A stretch of DNA of 64,000 nt from Takakia lepidozioides. Its lineage: Eukaryota > Streptophyta > Takakiopsida > Takakiales > Takakiaceae. The position numbers and the translations under genes were made by a program. Positions 57,886 through 64,000 of the stretch are shown in pieces (the first letter of the stretch is position 1; each line of letters begins with the position of its first letter). Location of the stretch: NCBI GenBank assembly GCA_030704615.1, contig CM060731.1, positions 94,158,756 through 94,222,755 of the forward strand. The letters run 5' to 3'. The notes under the pieces are model-generated. The model did no database searches. It was not told the origin of the DNA and saw only the letters and a program-made list of their open reading frames with translations.

Positions 57886-58557
57886 CGAGGGTCAAGGTAA
57901 GGGCGAGGCCTATAGGCCCGGAGTGTTGCAACGATAAAGGTGCTCTCTATGATCGACAATGATGCCTATATAACGGCCCAAAGCATACCGTTGAGGAACC
58001 TGTCAAGCCTCTTTTAAGTATATGCGATTGTTGATGCTTACCGATTCACGCATGTTGTATAACGCTCACACATCACTTCTTCCCCCACATCCAGTTTTGT
58101 GCCCTAATGCAAAAATGTATGTATCTCTGATTGTCTCGTAATTAGAAACGCAAGTTCATCTTCTAAATTTCAAGAGTTTCATTTTTATTTTTATTTATTT
58201 TTAAACAGGGAACAGAGGCCATGTGAGAATTTTATATGGGATTATTAGGGGAAAAAAATTAAAACCCCCAGATATAAGGCACATATTCCAGCATCTAGGT
58301 CACGGGGTGATTCCCCCCTCGTAAGCCTTCACGGCCTCCAGGGTGGTTAATTTTTTCCACAAAAATGCAATATATTTTGGGACTCCGTTCCCTTTCTATA
58401 ACCAAAATTTAAAAAAATAAAATAGAAACACATACATTGTAGTCAGTGAAAAGATGAGCCAACCCCTCAAGATAGAAGGAGAACAAATAGGAAGCAAACG
58501 TCGTAGAAACAAAAAAGCATCAAGTCCAAAGTCTAAAAGGAATGCATGAAGAAGGCA

Positions 58558-58566
58558 ATGATAAAC
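58558..58566. repeat. Target-site duplication, left
   Basis: ATGATAAAC, repeated exactly at 60,331-60,339 on the other side of the inverted-repeat element. Confidence 0.85.
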
Positions 58567-60330
58567 GCCTCTCATTTTTGAATAATTGGGAGTTTATGTC
58601 TCACGTATGGGCCAGGACGCACAACCTGCGGACCGCAGTCCCCCCACCCACGGCCATGGCAAGCCCGCGGGTCGGTCCACCCGACTCGCCTCCGCTAGGT
58701 CTGCCCGATGGGGGTCTGCTTCGTCCGGCAGACCCACGCCGAACCCGCACAACAGAGCAGACCCGCGCAGACGTGGCGCGCATATGCCCGTCTAAATGCA
58801 GTTATATCCAGACCGTCCGAATTAAGGGCATGGCATCGCAGTCACCGATCTCCTGAGACCCCTTTGCTTTTTTTTTGTGTTTCCTCCTCTTTCGTCTTCC
58901 CTCGTCCCTCGTCTCTCGTCCCATGCCTTTTGTTGTTTGTTGTTTGGTGTATGACGTTGGTTGTTTGACTATTTGGACCCAACGGTTGTGAAGAATCCCG
59001 TAGCATGACTCGGCGTGAAGGAGCCGTGGACTCCCGTGCCAACGTCCGTTGTCGGAATTTGTTGCGCACCGAACTAGTGGACCTTCCATATGTTAGCATG
59101 ACAGTGCGGGGATCGACAGACCTCATGAGGGGACCATTCAAATGATCAGACGGATGGGGACGGAAATGCAGAGACAACAGAGACAACCACGCTTATAAGA
59201 TTCACCGTATTCGCTGTTCTTTCGTCTTGGACCTTTGTTGATTCTTGTGTTCCACCAGCCCGACGTCCGGACCTCCTCGCTTGACCTTCGGATCCCTGAC
59301 ACTCACATTGTTGATGCACTTGTCCTCTGGACCCTAGCAACACTGATACCTGGACAGGGTCGTATTGGAATATGTCATCGACACACCCCTGGAGTTGGAG
59401 TTCTGCAAGCATGTAAGACAGTATGAACCCTATCTACATCAACATGTACATGTGGCGCAAGCATAGGAAGAAACTGGAAGTGCGGGAATATGGTGCAGAC
59501 ATGACAAAGGTTAGATATGTGTTAGCTCTTGGAGCTATTCTTGTTCCACACCCTTCGCGTGAACATGCACATTTATGTAAAATTGGGTGGAACACCCGTC
59601 TCTACTCTCCTCTCCAAGTACAGAGTCGCCCACTCTCTCCCAGGGAATACAGGCCGTGTGGACGCGCACGTGGGTGCCCGTGCGACTCTCATTCTTCCAG
59701 TAAAGATCTTTGCAGGAAAATGACCCATCCTTTGGTGTTTTGAAGACATTGTCGAGTGGACGTATAAGAAAGCCTTTCAGGTTGGGCATCGACGGCCGCT
59801 GCCACATATACTATAGTACCATTTCGCGCACGCTTCAACACCTGCAATATGACCTGCAAAGGTGGAAGCGAATGATACATCACGCACGTTCTTGCCAGGA
59901 GGGAAGCCAGGCGGCAGGAACAGACCACAGGGGAGGAAAAGATCGAGAAACACTCGCAGATTGGTGGCTGCGATGCGATGCTTAAAATCCGGACGGATAG
60001 GATGGCAGCGCGGCTTCATGGTCAGATGCGCGCCACGTCATATGGGGTTTGCTTGGGTCCACTTGGGTCTGTCAGTTCTGGCTGCTCTGGCTGCTCTGCC
60101 GGCTGACCCAGCCGCGGCAGACCCAACGGGGACGGGCGCGCCGGCGGACACAGCGGCGACCGCGGGGCGGCCTGAGCCACGGACCGTGGGTGTGGGGTTG
60201 CTGACCGCACTGCGCAACGCGGATGGCCGGTGCGGGGGCCGGCGGCGGGGGCGACCCCACGGCCGTGCGTCTGTGCGCGTCCTGGCCCACACGTGAGACA
60301 TTAACTCCCAATTATTCAAAAATGAGAGGC
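58567..60330. mobile_element. 1.76-kb DNA transposon with 57-bp terminal inverted repeats
   Basis: The ends GCCTCTCATTTTTGAATAAT... (58,567-58,623) and its inverse (60,274-60,330) match at 54 of 57 positions. A 9-base direct repeat, ATGATAAAC, flanks the element (58,558-58,566 and 60,331-60,339). Nine-base target duplications and fairly long TIRs are typical of Mutator-like elements. GC-rich subterminal zones carry many GGGTCTGC/GCAGACCC sites. The centre has only short open frames and no transposase motif, so it is non-autonomous. Confidence 0.85.
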
Positions 60331-61670
60331 ATGATAAACCCTGAATGATTCTAAGGCCTACAAAAGGACAAAAGGAGTAGCGAAAGTGGAGGTGTGAAGC
60401 CTTAGAAGTGTCCTTCGCGTGCCGCCAATTAATGGTACGCTCAAACTCTGGGCAGGCGGTGGATTGTTGTGCGGATGTTGCGCCAGCAGTCTAGGGGTTG
60501 CTTGTTCCAAACGCATTCGTCTTGCAAGTACTACCTCCCTTGATGTGCCCATGTAGCTCTGAAGATAGCATGGAGCGCCGCTACACTGTGTGGAGCTCGC
60601 TGGAAATCTTCGCAAAATTTGGCCCAAGCCATTTTTTTTTTCCTACATTTGATGTGGCTTGCAATTCAATGTAATTGTTTATGGCCCTGCGTTCTTAACC
60701 CCTACACGACGACGCAACCCGATTCGAGTTGCATTGTTTTTCATCCACGACATAGAATCCGTGGATGAGGTTGGATGAAAGAAATTCCTGAAGCAAAATT
60801 GGGCGGGCTGTCCTCAAGCGTGTGTAGGGATTCACGGCACTTAAAATTAATCAAAGTGGGGCTGTAGGGAATTTTTTTGAGCTCGGGCTACACCTAAATT
60901 TGTGTGGATTATGGGTGTCCAGAACGTTGACTTGCCCACGGCAGGTGCAGGCAAACGCCGGCGAGTGAACTGACGGGGCCGCATGTCCACCCGTGCAAAC
61001 AGCGGACGCCACCCGCCCCTGGTTGTGCAAGGGAGCGGTCGTTCGTTCGGCCGGGTGACCTTTGAAATGGCTGGTTTTTGATGATGTGGCCTCCAAAACA
61101 CTGGTTCAAATTTGTGGATGATTCAGAATAGTAAGACATGTAGGTACTAGGTACGTACAATTTTTGGGGTGGCCCACAAGAATAGGTCTAGTCCTTTAAG
61201 GGTTAAAGGCTGGAGTATGCAAAGGGTTCAAGGAGTCTCCAGGCTTGAGAAATGTTTAGGGAGCCATTCAATGACGGACAAGTATTGGATGCAGTAGGTG
61301 GATGAAATCTGTAGATGAAGTTCTCGGTTTTCATTCACATTCCCACACTGAGACGAATATTTCCATTCATAAGTGCAAATGCAGGACTACGGAGAGAGTC
61401 CAGGCTTGAGAAATATGCAAAGGGTGTATGGAGGGTGTTACTGATTCTAAAAATTTGCACAATCAATTAAATCAAGAGATGTGTAGATAGAAAATTCCAT
61501 CCCTATATATAGTTGAAAGTGTAAATAGGATGTAGTTCATCCGGTCAAGTTGGTGCATGTGGTCAAGAGATACATTGTACAGTAATGGGGCAAACATAGG
61601 GTTTCATCCAGCACGAGCCGTTCTACCATACCTGTCTACGCTGTCCAACGATAATTCAACGTGCTGACAG

Positions 61671-61689
61671 GAAAAAAAAAAAAAAAAAC
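61671..61689. repeat. Poly-A run
   Basis: About 18 consecutive A bases (GGAAAAAA...ACATTTTG). It could be a retroposed tail, but no element is recognisable to its left. Confidence 0.7.
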
Positions 61690-62164
61690 ATTTTGAATTT
61701 TATATTATATATTCTGATAACTTTCAGAACTGCACAAATTCCAAAAAGACTGCTGAACCTCTTCTTCAAAAAACATTAATTATTCTCTTCCCTGACGAAT
61801 AGCATGGGCAAGTACCTTATACAAAGGTGCCACCTGGATTAGTGTGTAGAATTTCAGATCACTTTACAACCAATTACTAATTTATACAATGCGGGCCAAA
61901 ATGTGAATTCCATGCATTTGTTAATGACTTCAAAAGCTTCAACTTCCCGTCACCGTCCTAGGTTGGCCAACGACAAAAACGAAAATCTTGAGTTATGAGA
62001 GACATTGGTTTATTAACTGATGTGACATGGAGGAGCATCATATTAAAATGAATGTCGGTGGCTAAACCTGGACATTGAATCTGTTGGGCTTGATGGATTT
62101 GACTGCACGCTGCCTCAAGGCACAAAGGAAGGGTGAGTTGGATGGCTGCCGTTTGAACTCATAC

Positions 62165-62245
62165 CAGGGCCACATAGGCCAAATATGTCCGCAACGCAGC
62201 TCCCATAACGCGGGCCTTGGTGCGCAAGGTTGTCAGACTGTCCCT
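62165..62245 (+). repeat. Inverted-repeat partner of 57,800-57,885
   Basis: CCAGGGCCACATAGGCCAAA, then CGCAACGCAGCTCCCATAAC and GCGGGCCTTGGTGCGCAAGG; similar to the reverse complement of the left partner over about 70 bases with scattered differences. Confidence 0.55.
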
Positions 62246-62249
62246 AGGC

Positions 62250-64000
62250 TGGCGCCACTGCATTTGGGCATCCGAGTTCTCCAACGCAGCCGAACGCAGC
62301 CGAACGTACGTTCCGGGAAGCGTGCACCAGACCATGGACGTCCACACGTCCTACGTCATTTTCACGTGTGTTGAGCCGTTGGATTACAGGCCCTCTCAAT
62401 CACTCCTAGTTTGCCACCTTCTCGACGCATTGGGGGATGGCAGGCAGTGTGGCCGCCATCTTGCAACATCGCGGGGCCTGCGTTCAGCCACTGTTGCTTT
62501 CTGGCTTTATTTCGCCTAAAAAATATGGGTTGGTTCCGTTGTCAATGACACTACCGCTCCGATTCTCACTAATAAAGCCATTGCTAAACATCGCAATAGC
62601 CGCCTAAAAAACTTGTTCCACAAGAGTGGTATGGCAGCAGGAGGAGTCCGTTGACGTGGATATAACTTATGGGAGCTGTCAAACCGTTTTGTCACCACAC
62701 CGACACAATGGTGACGGCTGTAAATTCTGATGGATAAATGTGGAATGGTACTAACTGTGGTTAGCGGATTGTGATGCGTGATGGCCGGGCCACACAGGGC
62801 AAAAACCTCGTTCAGGTGACCCTTTTGGCTTATTGCAAATGCAAGCAACTTGGAGTACCGGTGCATATCTCAAAGCCTATCAAACGAGCTTTGTGGGCTG
62901 CGACACGCCCAATGTTTTTCTTTTTGGCGAAAAATCGCCATATTTCGACCTGGAAACTCGGTCAGCTACTTGTACAAAGGTAGTAAAATCCGAGATTTTC
63001 GCCAAAATGCACCAGGAGATAAATTTCAGGAGCCTAATCTTGGCGACGTGGACCAATGAGAACGTGACACCTGGAATATAGCCACTTTGCACTGGGTGGA
63101 ATTCACAGGTGGCCCCGCCAGCGATTTTGGGAATATGAAAAAAAAACACACTGGACACGCCCTTGTAAAAAAAACAGGGAAAAAACAACAAAAAAAGAGC
63201 CAGAAAGCGCGCGTTTCCTGGCGGAGTGTCACCATAAGGCACCAAAGGAACCACCCCCTGGCGCCTGGATCCCATGGCACCCGCCATCAACGCGGCCGGC
63301 GCTGTTGGCGTGGCAGCCGTGGGGGATCTCGCCAGGTGCTGCGCCCTGGGCCGTCCGTTTGCCAAGCGTTTTAGGGCTGTAGGGTGGTGGCCATCGCACT
63401 TGCGATATAAAGCTAAATAAACCTTTTATGGTAGCCACTTTGATGCAATATAAGGTAGAAAGACACCGCAATATGAGCAGGTCCTAAAAATGGACCCTAT
63501 TTTTGGGGGTGTAAAGTGGTCCCGCCTGCCCTTAAATGGCGACCTTACTGCCAACGGGCCGATTTAGGTTCCTTCGTGGTCATTGTGGGCCCCATGGTGC
63601 TTTGTTAGATGAACAAAAACGTACCAGCGTATTTGCCAAATGGAGGCCTTTTATAGGATACCTTTTGCTCTTGTGGCCGATCTGTTGGGTGAGTTAGTGG
63701 CCATTTTCAAGTGCACATCTCTCGTGCATATCAGGTCACATGTAGGCTTCATATTAGATAATATTTCAGTGAGTTATGGTACCCCGCTCAGGCATAGCTT
63801 TTTTGTGCCTGCCACTTTTGAATATATATCAATTAGCCACTTCGTCCAAAATTCATGAAACCAATTCAACCACAAGCTGTTTGTTCAATTGCTCATCCAG
63901 TCATAAAATTTTTCCCCTTCCTGCACCAATTGTATGGGCATATCTGCTTAAGCGCTTACATTTGGGTGTAACTACCTTAAGGGCCCTTCGGGCTAGGTTT
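62250..64000. other. No gene recognised
   Basis: Short open frames only. Small self-complementary phrases such as GGCGAAAAATCGCC (62,926-62,939) and A-rich runs near 63,140-63,200 suggest old transposon debris. Nothing can be assigned. Confidence 0.4.

Noticed and set aside
59423-59743. 106-codon open frame inside the inverted-repeat element
   Set aside because: No motif, overlapping open frames on both strands, and no splice or start support.

Overview
The window looks like nuclear DNA of a streptophyte, that is a plant or charophyte alga. The main reason is a multi-exon DEMETER/ROS1-type DNA demethylase gene, a family I know only from the plant lineage. Spliceosomal GT-AG introns, tRNA-derived SINEs, several Ty3/gypsy elements and a 500-base assembly gap also point to a repeat-rich eukaryotic scaffold. 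A charophyte (Chara-like) source is my best guess, with low confidence; nothing in the sequence proves the genus.

Layout: 1-8.4 kb is a minus-strand Ty3/gypsy retrotransposon. In transcription order it carries gag, aspartic protease, a complete C5-cytosine DNA methyltransferase domain, reverse transcriptase, RNase H and an integrase that ends in a PHD finger, followed by a polypurine tract and LTR. Its reading frame is broken by many small shifts. 8.4-9.7 kb is a CACAGCC minisatellite that cuts off its 5' end. 9.7-20.1 kb is a graveyard of nested retroelements: a mosaic of a foreign gag with a second PHD-tailed integrase end on the plus strand, LTR pieces, and two head-to-head fragments of chromovirus type. 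20,147-20,646 is Ns.

20.65-25.5 kb holds a nearly intact MULE-like transposase gene with a SWIM zinc finger and an 86-base intron. It is flanked on both sides by clusters of a GGCGCC-centred palindrome; a third cluster of a variant of that palindrome lies at 31.6-31.95 kb. 27.8-31.2 kb is a satellite built from a piece of a pentatricopeptide-repeat (PPR) gene. A SINE with a 12-bp target duplication was trapped in it and amplified three times in a ~985-bp higher-order repeat.

35.4-50.9 kb (minus) is the one clear host gene: a DEMETER-like 5-methylcytosine DNA glycosylase. I could splice it by hand into 20 exons (7,152 coding bases, an uninterrupted 2,383-codon frame). It has the catalytic Lys and Asp, the 4Fe-4S cysteines and the C-terminal RRM-like domain, but apparently lacks the permuted CXXC unit seen in flowering-plant relatives. 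51-54 kb is its upstream region. 54-64 kb has no gene I can support; it contains a 1.76-kb element with 57-bp terminal inverted repeats and 9-bp target duplications, a tRNA-like sequence and scattered inverted repeats.

Functional theme: the window places a mobile element that encodes a putative DNA-methylation writer and a histone-tail reader about 30 kb from the host gene that removes DNA methylation. The retroelement arrangement is the best candidate for an unusual system; a functional link to the host gene is only inference.
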